A program made the translations under genes and the position numbers. Source: an uncultured Flavobacteriales bacterium (lineage in GTDB: Bacteria; Bacteroidota; Bacteroidia; Flavobacteriales; Crocinitomicaceae). Taken from it: 64,000 nucleotides of DNA. The DNA is taken from the NCBI GenBank assembly GCA_946480815.1, contig CAMLLB010000003.1, forward strand, positions 1 through 64,000, in the 5' to 3' direction. This document shows, piece by piece, positions 1-6,794 of this stretch. Each line of letters opens with the position of its first letter. The stretch's first letter is position 1. The notes beneath the pieces were generated by a model that saw nothing but the letters and a program-made list of their open reading frames with translations, had not been told where the DNA came from and did no database searches.

Positions 1-136
1 ATTTGTACTCTTCAATCTCACGAAGAAATATCCGGAACTTAAAAATGAATTACGGTTTTGTTTGATCGACCAAATGGACAAATACTCGAAGGATTTTCGA
101 AAGAGAGCGCAGAAAATTTTGATGGAGATAGAGTAA
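1..136 (+). CDS. C-terminal end of a probable HEAT-like repeat protein (partial)
   Basis: Only the last 44 codons are in the window; the reading frame begins at base 2 and stops with TAA at 134-136. The peptide is charged and helical, containing LTKKYPELKNELR and later DQMDKYSKDFRKRAQKI. This pattern resembles the closing helices of HEAT/DNA-alkylation-type repeat proteins, but so short a tail cannot prove the family. The last 20 or so codons recur in diverged form 130 bases downstream, so the gene has had its 3' end duplicated. The upstream part must be read from the neighbouring sequence. Confidence 0.6.
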   Translation, partial: FVLFNLTKKYPELKNELRFCLIDQMDKYSKDFRKRAQKILMEIE

Positions 137-175
137 GTATTATTCATCAGGGCAATCATTAATCTTTTATAAACG

Positions 176-195
176 TCCCGATAGTTATCGGGATA
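176..195. repeat. Palindromic intergenic repeat (cccgata-gt-tatcggg)
   Basis: An inverted repeat with 7-bp arms, CCCGATA and TATCGGG, around a GT centre. It is a one-base variant of TCCCGATAGCTATCGGGA, which occurs three times (one variant) near 44.2-44.4 kb. It lies between the tail of the first gene and its duplicated remnant. It could form a hairpin in RNA, but no T run follows, so I call it a dispersed palindromic repeat and not a terminator. Confidence 0.7.
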
Positions 196-268
196 ACTAA
201 AAGGTTTACAAAATACAACTTCTTGATTGCTCATCCCAAAATGTAAATGATTTTAATCTTACCTACCT

Positions 269-340
269 GACCAAATGAACAAATACTCGAAGGATTTTCA
301 AAAAAGAACGGCAAAAATAGTGAAGGAACTGGATGAATGA
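269..340 (+). pseudogene. Remnant duplicate of the 3' end of the preceding gene
   Basis: These bases read in frame as DQMNKYSKDFQKRTAKI and then VKELDE-stop, clearly homologous to the last 21 codons of the gene ending at 136 (DQMDKYSKDFRKRAQKI). Nothing homologous is visible upstream of base 269, so only the 3' end was copied or kept. The end of the fragment runs directly into the next gene. Divergence between the copies includes amino-acid changes, so this duplication is older than the one at 6.3/10.4 kb. Confidence 0.75.
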
Positions 341-380
341 ATCGATTTCCGCTAATTTTAGTAGGACAAATGAAAATGAC

Positions 381-749
381 ATGCAAATTACAAAAGCCGA
401 AATCATAACCCTGGAGGATCAACTGCTTGAGGCAATCCGGAAAAGTGACAGTTCCTTTTTAGAGGGAATACTTCACAATGATTTACTGTTCATCGTTCCA
501 AACGGAAGCGTGATTACAAAAGAAATGGATTTGGCATCTCATCGGTCGGGAGAAATGGTAGTGGAAGAAATAAGCTCCACAATCGAACAGATCAATATCA
601 TAGATGACGTGGTTGTTGTTACAGTTGTTTACGATACAAAAGGAAGTATGCTGGGAAATCCCATTCAGGGAACGTTCCGTTACATTCGATTCTGGAAGCA
701 GTTTACGGATGGCATGAAAGTAATCGGTGGAAGCTGTGTTCAATTATAA
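381..749 (+). CDS. Nuclear transport factor 2-like (DUF4440/SnoaL-type) protein
   Basis: A 122-residue cytosolic protein with no signal peptide. Its pattern fits the NTF2-like/DUF4440 cone fold: an N-terminal helix (TLEDQLLEAIRKSD), a short helix-loop (FLEGILHNDLLFIVPNG), then strands ending in FRYIRFWKQF and a final GGSCVQL. Such proteins are small-ligand binders or enzymes; no catalytic residues can be assigned. An in-frame ATG at 333 would add 16 residues, but those lie on the duplicated remnant of the upstream gene and look unlike the family, so the ATG at 381 is preferred. It converges on the HxlR gene with a hairpin between them. Confidence 0.75.
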   Translation: MQITKAEIITLEDQLLEAIRKSDSSFLEGILHNDLLFIVPNGSVITKEMDLASHRSGEMVVEEISSTIEQINIIDDVVVVTVVYDTKGSMLGNPIQGTFRYIRFWKQFTDGMKVIGGSCVQL

Positions 750-758
750 AACACCAAC

Positions 759-794
759 TTGATAATTAACCATTTGCTAATTGATGATTATCAA
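759..794. terminator. Hairpin between convergent genes
   Basis: Arms TTGATAAT (759-766) and ATTATCAA (787-794) form an 8-bp stem between the stops of the NTF2-like gene and the convergent HxlR gene. The loop is 20 bases and there is no strong T run, so it is at best a weak bidirectional terminator. Confidence 0.4.
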
Positions 795-795
795 A

Positions 796-1107
796 TTACC
801 CCAAACTCTCCAATTGCTCAAAGATCGGGATCAAAGACTTTCCGTTGTCAGTCAGGTTGTATTCGATATGAAGCGGTTTCTCTTTAATAATGACCTTTTG
901 CAGTAATCCTACTTCTTCCAATTCCTTCAATGCCACAGACAGCGACTGTTTATTCGATCCGTTGATCTGCCGCAGCAAACTGCTGAAACGCAAAGGGCCG
1001 TTCGTCGCCAAACGGAAGATTTCCGGTTTCCATTTCCCCGAAAGCATTTTCAATAATGCCGTTGCCGGACATGTCTCGTTTTCTTCTGTGATCTTTTTTG
1101 TAGTCAT
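796..1107 (-). CDS. HxlR-family winged-helix transcriptional regulator
   Basis: A 103-residue regulator covering the whole HxlR domain: CPATALLKMLSGKWKPEI at the start, the recognition helix region around LRQINGSNKQSLSVALKELEE and the wing with LLQKVIIKEKPLHIEYNLTD. Cys13 sits at the position of the redox or electrophile-sensing cysteine in HxlR proteins such as YodB and HypR, so thiol sensing is likely by family knowledge. It is divergent from a DsbA-like thiol protein. A 14-bp palindrome lies exactly where the two promoters meet, which is the expected place for its operator. Start is the ATG at 1107; internal starts would remove the cysteine. Confidence 0.92.
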   Translation of the reverse strand: MTTKKITEENETCPATALLKMLSGKWKPEIFRLATNGPLRFSSLLRQINGSNKQSLSVALKELEEVGLLQKVIIKEKPLHIEYNLTDNGKSLIPIFEQLESLG

Positions 1108-1121
1108 AAAAAACTGACTTA

Positions 1122-1152
1122 TTGTGAGGTGATTTTATTATTCTGACCTTTG
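1122..1152 (+). promoter_or_regulatory. Putative promoter of the DsbA-like gene
   Basis: TTG at 1122-1124, a 20-bp spacer and GACCTTTG at 1145-1152, one mismatch from the Bacteroidota -7 element TAnnTTTG. The -7 element overlaps the palindrome at 1147-1160 and the opposing promoter of the HxlR gene. Confidence 0.5.
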
Positions 1153-1160
1153 TACAAAGG
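1147..1160. promoter_or_regulatory. Perfect 14-bp palindrome, candidate HxlR operator
   Basis: CCTTTGTACAAAGG is identical on both strands and sits between divergent regulator and target. Its two halves are also parts of the -7 elements of the two opposing promoters, so a protein bound here would cover both. Part of the symmetry therefore comes from the promoters themselves; the central GTAC extends it. Confidence 0.5.
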
Positions 1161-1182
1161 TAAAATAAATTGCACCCGACAA
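1155..1182 (-). promoter_or_regulatory. Putative promoter of the HxlR gene
   Basis: Read on the minus strand: TTG (complement of CAA, 1180-1182), a 17-bp spacer and TACCTTTG (1155-1162), a perfect TAnnTTTG. It directs transcription to the regulator starting at 1107. Confidence 0.6.
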
Positions 1183-1191
1183 CAGACATTC

Positions 1192-2187
1192 ATGAAATTG
1201 ACGCATCACATTTTACTCGCAGTGCTCACTTTTTGCACTGCCAATTGTAACTCTCAAAATACCAGTACAATGCAAGAAAAAAACAATCCCTTATTGTGCG
1301 ATATCGAAACCGGTATGTGCGAAATGCCGGGGGATCAAGCCGATTCATTAGCCTCAAATCAATTCAAATCCGTAGTGAAACCCATCAAAGTGATCTATTA
1401 CACTGATCCGATTTGTTCTTCTTGTTGGGGAATCGAACCGCAACTTAGAAGGTTGAAACTCGAATACGGGAACAGCATCGAAATTGAATACCGTATGGGA
1501 GGTTTGCTTCCGGATTGGAGCTACAACAGCGGTGGAATCAGTAAGCCTTCGGATGTGGCACACCACTGGGACGAAGTAAGCGTTTATTATGATATGCCGA
1601 TCGACGGAGATGTGTGGCTGGAAGATCCCTTGTCGTCTTCTTATCCGCCGTCCATTGCGTTTAAAGCAGCACAACTCCAGGACAAGGAAAAAGCAATTGT
1701 GTTCCTGCGCGAGATCCGTGAAATGGTTTTTCTGCAGAAAAAGAATATTACGAAATGGGAATACCTGGAAGCAGCAGCGGAAAAAGCAGGTTTGAACACC
1801 GAACAATTCAAAGCGGATTACGATGGGAAAGCAAAAGAATTGTTCAATGAAGACCTGAAGTTGGGGAAAGAATTGGGAGTAAGAGGTTTCCCGACCTTGT
1901 TCTTTACAGACAAATCAGGAAAGACCGAAAAAGTATACGGGTCCAAACCATATGCAGCTTATGAACACGCAATCCTGGAATTGCATTCGACTGCTGAAAA
2001 GAACTCTTATTCCAAAGACCTGACAACTGTTTTTGCAAAATATCCAACGTTGACGGCAAGAGAATTTTCCGAATTGACAGGAACACCAAGGAATGAAACA
2101 GAAAAAATCCTGAACGAATTAACCCAAAAAGGCGAATTGAAAAAATTCACTACAAAGAACGGTTCGATCTGGAGAATAAAAAAATAA
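1192..2187 (+). CDS. DsbA/FrnE-like thioredoxin-fold lipoprotein with C-terminal helical extension
   Basis: A 331-residue thiol-disulfide protein. The ATG at 1192 begins a signal peptide ending near LTFCTANC, probably a lipobox at Cys19; an upstream ATG at 1150 would bury it. A short CDIETGMCEMPG segment precedes the DsbA domain, whose CSSC active site is Cys75-Cys78 and cis-proline is Pro234 (RGFPTLFF). The insert with FREIREM and KNITKWEYLEAAAEKAGL is typical of FrnE-like DsbA proteins. The last 60 residues (LTAREFSELTG, then KILNELTQKGELKKF) look like a winged-helix fold, odd for an exported protein. A serine hydrolase follows after 24 bp, probably in the same transcript; HxlR is divergent. 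Confidence 0.88.
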   Translation: MKLTHHILLAVLTFCTANCNSQNTSTMQEKNNPLLCDIETGMCEMPGDQADSLASNQFKSVVKPIKVIYYTDPICSSCWGIEPQLRRLKLEYGNSIEIEYRMGGLLPDWSYNSGGISKPSDVAHHWDEVSVYYDMPIDGDVWLEDPLSSSYPPSIAFKAAQLQDKEKAIVFLREIREMVFLQKKNITKWEYLEAAAEKAGLNTEQFKADYDGKAKELFNEDLKLGKELGVRGFPTLFFTDKSGKTEKVYGSKPYAAYEHAILELHSTAEKNSYSKDLTTVFAKYPTLTAREFSELTGTPRNETEKILNELTQKGELKKFTTKNGSIWRIKK

Positions 2188-2211
2188 TATAAAACACAAC
2201 CCAAATACCCG

Positions 2212-3630
2212 ATGAAAATTCAAACTATACTGATCACGGCTTTGCTTGCCGTTTCAACCTCTTATTGTTTCGGACAAAAAATGACATCCGAAAAACGATT
2301 AGACTCTTTATTTACGACACTTGCTGATCAAAACCAATTTAGCGGAAGTGTGCTGATCGCTGAAAAAGGAAAAGTGATCTACAAAGCGGGAAAAGGATAT
2401 AGCAATGTCCTTTCACAGGAAATCAACAATCCCGAAACGATCTTTGAGCTGGCATCCTGCAGTAAACAATTCACAGGCGTGGGGATTGCCTTGCTTCACA
2501 GGGAGAAAAAGCTGAACTATACGGATGATATTACGGTTTATATCCCGGAATTAACCAGTTTTAAAGGAGTAACTATTTACGATCTGTTGCATCATACCAG
2601 TGGAGTTCCTGAATTTTTGAATGGTTTTGCACGAAATTGGAAAAACGACCGGATTGCGACCAACAAGGATGTAATTGCATATTATGCCGAAAGAAAAGAC
2701 ACACTCGAATTTGTACCTCACTCGCAACACGATTACTGCAATACCAATTACGTATTGCTGGCAGAGATTATTGAGCGGGTTTCGAAACAAACATTGGATA
2801 ATTACTTCCAGGAGAAGCTTTTCAAGCCTTTAAAAATGAACAGGACTTTTATCCACAGAAGGAGAGAAGCATCTAAAAAGATAAGCAACTATGCTATTGG
2901 ATATGTTTGGATTCCGGGATCGTTTGAGAAAGCAACTCAGGACGATCCGCGGGTAGGGCAGAAAATGGTGTATTATATGGATGGTGTTTATGGAGCAGCG
3001 AAAGTTAATTCTACTGTTGAAGACCTGTACAAATGGATGAATGCCATCAAAAAGAACAAAATCCTGTCGAAGGAAGAATTTGAAGAAGTCATGGCAATTT
3101 CAAAAACCTCACTGGACAAAGAAGTATCTTATGGTTTTGGTTTTGACGTGCGTAAACGGAAGGAGTCCATTTCTTATGGTCATACCGGAAGTTGGGATGG
3201 CTACATTAACTTGATTCATTACAATTCAGCGAAGGACCGTACCATTATTATTGTGAACAATTTCAATAATGGGACCTGCCCGTACAACACGATTGAAGAG
3301 ATCCTGGACAATAAACCGTCGTCCAATGAGTACGTTAAAAAAGTAGAACTGAAGGAAGAAGAGATAAGGCAATTTGTCGGGGAATACATTGACCCGAAAG
3401 ATTCCACTCAGATACACATCATTTCTTATCTCGAAGGACATTTAGTTTATAATACCGATAAATTGAAATGGGACATGCGTTTCTTTCCTTCATCTGCGAA
3501 TACATTCCAGGCAATTCGTCAGGGAGGAACGGATGGAGTGATGAAATTTATACTTCAAAGTGATGGAACGATGGGACTGGAAATGAGTCAGTACGGTCGG
3601 GCCATTGGAACAGGAATACGAAAAAATTAA
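2212..3630 (+). CDS. Serine hydrolase, class C beta-lactamase/penicillin-binding protein fold
   Basis: A 472-residue exported protein: signal peptide to about FGQ22, then the beta-lactamase-type domain. The catalytic motifs are visible: S82-C-S-K85 (nucleophile and general base), Y175-C-N177 and H324-T-G326. The last 100 residues form a separate C-terminal domain beginning near the KKVELKEEEIRQFVGEY segment. Such proteins are periplasmic D-aminopeptidases, esterases or peptidases more often than true beta-lactamases; the substrate cannot be told. It follows the DsbA-like gene closely. A bipartite hairpin with a T run (3764-3805) lies downstream. Confidence 0.9.
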   Translation: MKIQTILITALLAVSTSYCFGQKMTSEKRLDSLFTTLADQNQFSGSVLIAEKGKVIYKAGKGYSNVLSQEINNPETIFELASCSKQFTGVGIALLHREKKLNYTDDITVYIPELTSFKGVTIYDLLHHTSGVPEFLNGFARNWKNDRIATNKDVIAYYAERKDTLEFVPHSQHDYCNTNYVLLAEIIERVSKQTLDNYFQEKLFKPLKMNRTFIHRRREASKKISNYAIGYVWIPGSFEKATQDDPRVGQKMVYYMDGVYGAAKVNSTVEDLYKWMNAIKKNKILSKEEFEEVMAISKTSLDKEVSYGFGFDVRKRKESISYGHTGSWDGYINLIHYNSAKDRTIIIVNNFNNGTCPYNTIEEILDNKPSSNEYVKKVELKEEEIRQFVGEYIDPKDSTQIHIISYLEGHLVYNTDKLKWDMRFFPSSANTFQAIRQGGTDGVMKFILQSDGTMGLEMSQYGRAIGTGIRKN

Positions 3631-3652
3631 CCGCCCCTGAATAGTAATTGAG

Positions 3653-3747
3653 AATGGATAATTTAAAATTGAAAAGTGAATTATAATTCATCTGCTTTGG
3701 CAGATTTTATCGAAAGCAGTGCTTTATCTTCTTTTCAATTATCCATT
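3653..3747. repeat. Imperfect inverted repeat, about 95 bp
   Basis: AATGGATAATT (3653-3663), then a few bases on AATTGAAAAG, is matched in inverse at 3731-3747 (CTTTTCAATTATCCATT). The left arm has a four-base insertion. The interior contains smaller hairpins (CTGC..GCAG). It resembles AT-rich Bacteroidota intergenic repeats or a decayed miniature element; no target duplication is obvious. Confidence 0.45.
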
Positions 3748-3763
3748 TTACATTTTAAATTTG

Positions 3764-3805
3764 AAAAGCGATTTGTCCGACTGATACGGATGAGTCGCTT
3801 TTTTT
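3764..3805 (+). terminator. Rho-independent-like terminator of the serine hydrolase unit
   Basis: Outer stem AAAAGCGA (3764-3771) with TCGCTTTT (3795-3802), inner stem TCCG with CGGA around ACTGATA, followed by a run of seven T. It closes the DsbA/serine-hydrolase transcript. Confidence 0.65.
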
Positions 3806-3926
3806 GTTTTCCAGGAAGTTAACAGGAACTTTGATAACAATCAATAGCTTATTGACGAATATCATTTTAGAAGCAAGTTCGGTTCTTTTATTTTGATCTT
3901 ATGACAACAAAAACAGGTTATAACGA

Positions 3927-4976
3927 ATGGAATACAGAAGTGTTACCCTCCCTAATTGGCAATGGATTGTTCTGCTGATTATTCTTGGATATGAATCGGT
4001 CGGTTGCTTGTCCGGGGGGCTGCTTCTTATTGCTGCCCCTGACGGAAAATTGATGAATATGCCGGTTAGTATAATGCATGGTGTGTTTTCAGATTTTCTC
4101 TTTCCGGGTATGATTCTTTTTGGATTGGGAATCCTGGGTTTAGCGGCTTGGATTGCAGTTTTTCTAAAAAGAAATTCGGATTGGTTGTTAACCGGTCTTA
4201 CATTAGGAGGTTTGGTTGTCTGGTTCATTGTTGAGATCATAATTATTCAGGAACTTCATTGGCTCCATATAATGTGGGGATTCCCGGTTTTGGCGGGCTT
4301 GATATTACTGGTACCCTTAATTGTATTGAGATACCATACAACAAAAGTCATAAAAGCCTTATTGATTTGCGGAATCCTTTCTTCGCTTTGGTATGTTGCG
4401 ATAAATATATTCGTTCCGGTGTTGTACGACGGATACAGTACGGTTACCCTCACAGTGAGTGAATTGTCAGCCATTGGTGCACCAACCCGAATTACTTGGG
4501 TGTTGTTGTGTATGCTGTATCCTTTGCTGTTTGCCGCTTTCGGATGGGGAGTGCTTAAAATGGCAGTTCAAAGCCGGGCACTGCGTGTTACAGGCATTCT
4601 GATCATTCTTTACAGTATCATGAATTTTTATTGGCCTCCCATGCATCAACGAGAAGTAATTGCTGCCGGACAGGGAACCCTGACTGATATGCTGCACATC
4701 ATCTGGGCAATGATTACTGTTGTTTTCATGATGCTGCTAATGGGATTTGGGGCGGTAGCTTTCGGTAAGCGTTTTCGAGTCTTTACGGCTGTGGTATTTA
4801 TTGTTTTTATCGTATTTGGAATTTTGATTGGCGTGGAATCTCCCGGGATTCGGGGCAATCTTCCAACACCTCATATCGGGATTTGGGAACGTTTCAATAT
4901 TGGAGCATTCATGCTCTGGATTATTGCCTTTTCAATTGCATTAATTCGTCGCAAAGATCAAGCAGTTTCCGAATAA
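3927..4976 (+). CDS. Polytopic membrane protein of unknown function
   Basis: A 349-residue protein with about nine or ten hydrophobic segments spread from WQWIVLLIILGYESV to FMLWIIAFSIALI, and short charged loops (FLKRNSD, RYHTTK, FGKRFR, IRRKDQ). No catalytic or binding motif is recognised. The ATG at 3927 is the first in frame; an ATG at 3901 is in another frame and soon stops. A small DUF2784-like membrane protein begins about 20 bp downstream, so the two are probably co-transcribed. Confidence 0.75.
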   Translation: MEYRSVTLPNWQWIVLLIILGYESVGCLSGGLLLIAAPDGKLMNMPVSIMHGVFSDFLFPGMILFGLGILGLAAWIAVFLKRNSDWLLTGLTLGGLVVWFIVEIIIIQELHWLHIMWGFPVLAGLILLVPLIVLRYHTTKVIKALLICGILSSLWYVAINIFVPVLYDGYSTVTLTVSELSAIGAPTRITWVLLCMLYPLLFAAFGWGVLKMAVQSRALRVTGILIILYSIMNFYWPPMHQREVIAAGQGTLTDMLHIIWAMITVVFMMLLMGFGAVAFGKRFRVFTAVVFIVFIVFGILIGVESPGIRGNLPTPHIGIWERFNIGAFMLWIIAFSIALIRRKDQAVSE

Positions 4977-4995
4977 AAAGTTTAACGGATTGGTT

Positions 4996-5334
4996 ATGCA
5001 AAATCAAATGAAACTGACAGTTACTAAAATTGTTCACACCATTATTTGGTTATTTTTCAATGTGGTGATCTTATATATGCTTTATGCTGCTATTACAAAT
5101 AAACTAGATCATTGGTTATGGATCGGGTACGGACTTTTTGTCCTGGAGGGAATAATCCTGTTTGTGTTTAAATTCTTTTGTCCTTTGACCTTATTGGCCA
5201 GGAAATATTCCGATTCCTCAAAAGCCAATTTTGACATCTATCTTCCGCATTGGTTAGTCAAATACAACAAAGTAATATATACATCCATTCTGGAAGTAAT
5301 TGTTATCATTACATTGGTTCAGCTTCTGAAGTAA
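4996..5334 (+). CDS. DUF2784-like small membrane protein
   Basis: A 112-residue protein with three to four membrane segments. The segment FFCPLTLLARKYSDSS followed by FDIYLPHWLVKYNKVIY matches the layout I associate with DUF2784 (a CPLT-type motif, then an IYLP-type motif before the last helix); the function of that family is unknown. ATGs at 4996 and 5008 are both possible; the longer is chosen. It lies just after the polytopic membrane protein and before an alpha/beta hydrolase with its own promoter. Confidence 0.7.
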   Translation: MQNQMKLTVTKIVHTIIWLFFNVVILYMLYAAITNKLDHWLWIGYGLFVLEGIILFVFKFFCPLTLLARKYSDSSKANFDIYLPHWLVKYNKVIYTSILEVIVIITLVQLLK

Positions 5335-5388
5335 GTTCATTTGCTTAAGAAAGGCGTGTTTTAGATTTAATTCTTCACAGTCGCTTTT

Positions 5389-5419
5389 TTGTTTCATGGG
5401 GTGTTAATCTGTATATTTA
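5389..5419 (+). promoter_or_regulatory. Putative promoter of the alpha/beta hydrolase gene
   Basis: TTG (5389-5391), 20-bp spacer, TATATTTA (5412-5419), one mismatch from TAnnTTTG; the start codon follows 28 bases later. Confidence 0.45.
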
Positions 5420-5447
5420 AACTTGAATTGAAATAAGCTTGAAATAG

Positions 5448-6329
5448 ATGATAAAAAATGCTGTTTTAATTGCAATAGTAACCTGTTCCCTGACAAGTTG
5501 CAGCAATTCCGGTAACAGGGAAAACAAAACTCAAACGACAAGCACCAAACAAATGGATCAGGATAGTATAAGCGGATATGCTTCTGTCAATGGATTGAAC
5601 CTGTATTATGAAATTCATGGAAAAGGAACTCCATTGGTTTTAATACATGGAGGAGGTTCGACACTAGAAACAACTTTCGGACGTGTTTTACATGATTTTG
5701 CGAAAACACACCGCGTTATTGCCGTTGAGATGCAGGCACATGGGCATACGGCTGATATTGACAGGCCTTTGAGCTTTCAGCAGGATGCAGATGATATTGC
5801 AGCCCTGTTAAAACAGTTGAAAATTGAAAAGGCAAGCATTTTTGGCTTCAGCAATGGAGCGAGTACGACCTTGCAATTTGCGATCCGTCACCCGGAAATG
5901 ACTGACAAGATCATTGTGGGTTCTACCTTTTACAAAAAGGCCGGAGCTCCTGATTGGTTTTGGGATATGATGGAAAAACCAACATTTGAAGGAATGCCCC
6001 AGCAATACAAAGATGCTTTTCTGAAGATCAATCCGGGAGATACGGCCGCACTTTATCGAATGTATGAAAGAGACGCAGCAAGAATGCAATCGTTCCCGGA
6101 TATTTCAGAAAAAGAAATGAGGTCCATTCAGGCGCCGGCTCTGATAATTATTGGTGACCGGGATGTAACAACACCCGAACATGCATCTGAAATGAAGGAA
6201 TTAATTGCCAATTCGCAATTGGTGATTATCCCGGGAGGCCATGGTGAGTACATCGGTGAAGTGACAACTCCACAGGATAAAAAACGCATTTCGGAAACGG
6301 TTTCTTTGATCAATAAATTTCTAAAATGA
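5448..6329 (+). CDS. Alpha/beta-fold hydrolase lipoprotein
   Basis: A 293-residue exported hydrolase. The N-terminus ends in a lipobox LTSC near residue 23, followed by a polar linker, so it is probably anchored in a membrane. The fold is clear: oxyanion-hole strand LVLIHGGGST, nucleophile elbow G-F-S135-N-G, acid D237 or D239 in IIGDRDVTTPEHA and catalytic H265 in IPGGHGEY. These proteins hydrolyse esters, amides or similar bonds of small molecules; the substrate is unknown. Its stop overlaps the ATG of the truncated DUF1801 copy by four bases (ATGA). Confidence 0.9.
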   Translation: MIKNAVLIAIVTCSLTSCSNSGNRENKTQTTSTKQMDQDSISGYASVNGLNLYYEIHGKGTPLVLIHGGGSTLETTFGRVLHDFAKTHRVIAVEMQAHGHTADIDRPLSFQQDADDIAALLKQLKIEKASIFGFSNGASTTLQFAIRHPEMTDKIIVGSTFYKKAGAPDWFWDMMEKPTFEGMPQQYKDAFLKINPGDTAALYRMYERDAARMQSFPDISEKEMRSIQAPALIIIGDRDVTTPEHASEMKELIANSQLVIIPGGHGEYIGEVTTPQDKKRISETVSLINKFLK

Positions 6330-6334
6330 CCGGT

Positions 6335-6607
6335 ATGAACAAAGAGATCCAAACATACAACCTTTCACAGCAATATGAATATATTCCAATCTGTGACCTG
6401 TTGGCAAATGAACTGTGTCGTGGGCTCCCCGAGGCTGAAAACAAGATCTGGCATGCGCATCCGGTTTGGTTTTTGGATGGAAACCCAATTGCAGGATACA
6501 GTATTCAAAAACGTGGCGTGCGCCTGATGTTCTGGAGCGGAAAAGATTTTGATGAACCGGGATTGAATGTGGAAGGAGAAAAATTCAAAGATGCATCGGT
6601 CTTTTAC
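6335..6607. repeat. Direct repeat, copy 1 (273 bp)
   Basis: Left copy of a direct repeat; the right copy is 10442-10714, offset exactly 4107 bases. Similarity begins at the start codon and ends inside the codon after VFY. Bases upstream of the two ATGs do not match. Confidence 0.9.
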
Positions 6608-6628
6608 ATAGACCTAAAGTTCGATTGA
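6335..6628 (+). pseudogene. Truncated duplicate of the DUF1801-family gene at 10.4 kb
   Basis: The first 91 codons (6335-6607) are almost identical to 10442-10714: I count four base differences, all synonymous third positions. After FKDASVFY the copies diverge and this one ends with IDLKFD-stop, lacking the last 40 or so residues of the intact protein. It could be translated by coupling from the alpha/beta hydrolase (ATGA at 6326). With the intact copy it brackets the frameshifted SBBP-repeat gene. Confidence 0.85.
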
Positions 6629-6726
6629 AAAGCACCACTTTATGGAACAATTAGTCATCAATACGTCGCGTGTATTTTCTTTTACGGTATGTTTTTTTGT
6701 TACAAAAAACAAAAAGAATAATGTTT

Positions 6727-6734
6727 TATTTTTG
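6727..6734 (+). promoter_or_regulatory. Putative -7 element (TATTTTTG) of the SBBP gene
   Basis: TATTTTTG matches TAnnTTTG and lies 60 bases before the start codon. The nearest TTG is 27 bp upstream, longer than usual, so only the -7 element is supported. Confidence 0.35.
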
Positions 6735-6794
6735 ATCCAAAATTAGCATGGTCTGTTCATTAGATCGATTAAACCTATTTACAAAACCTAAAAA

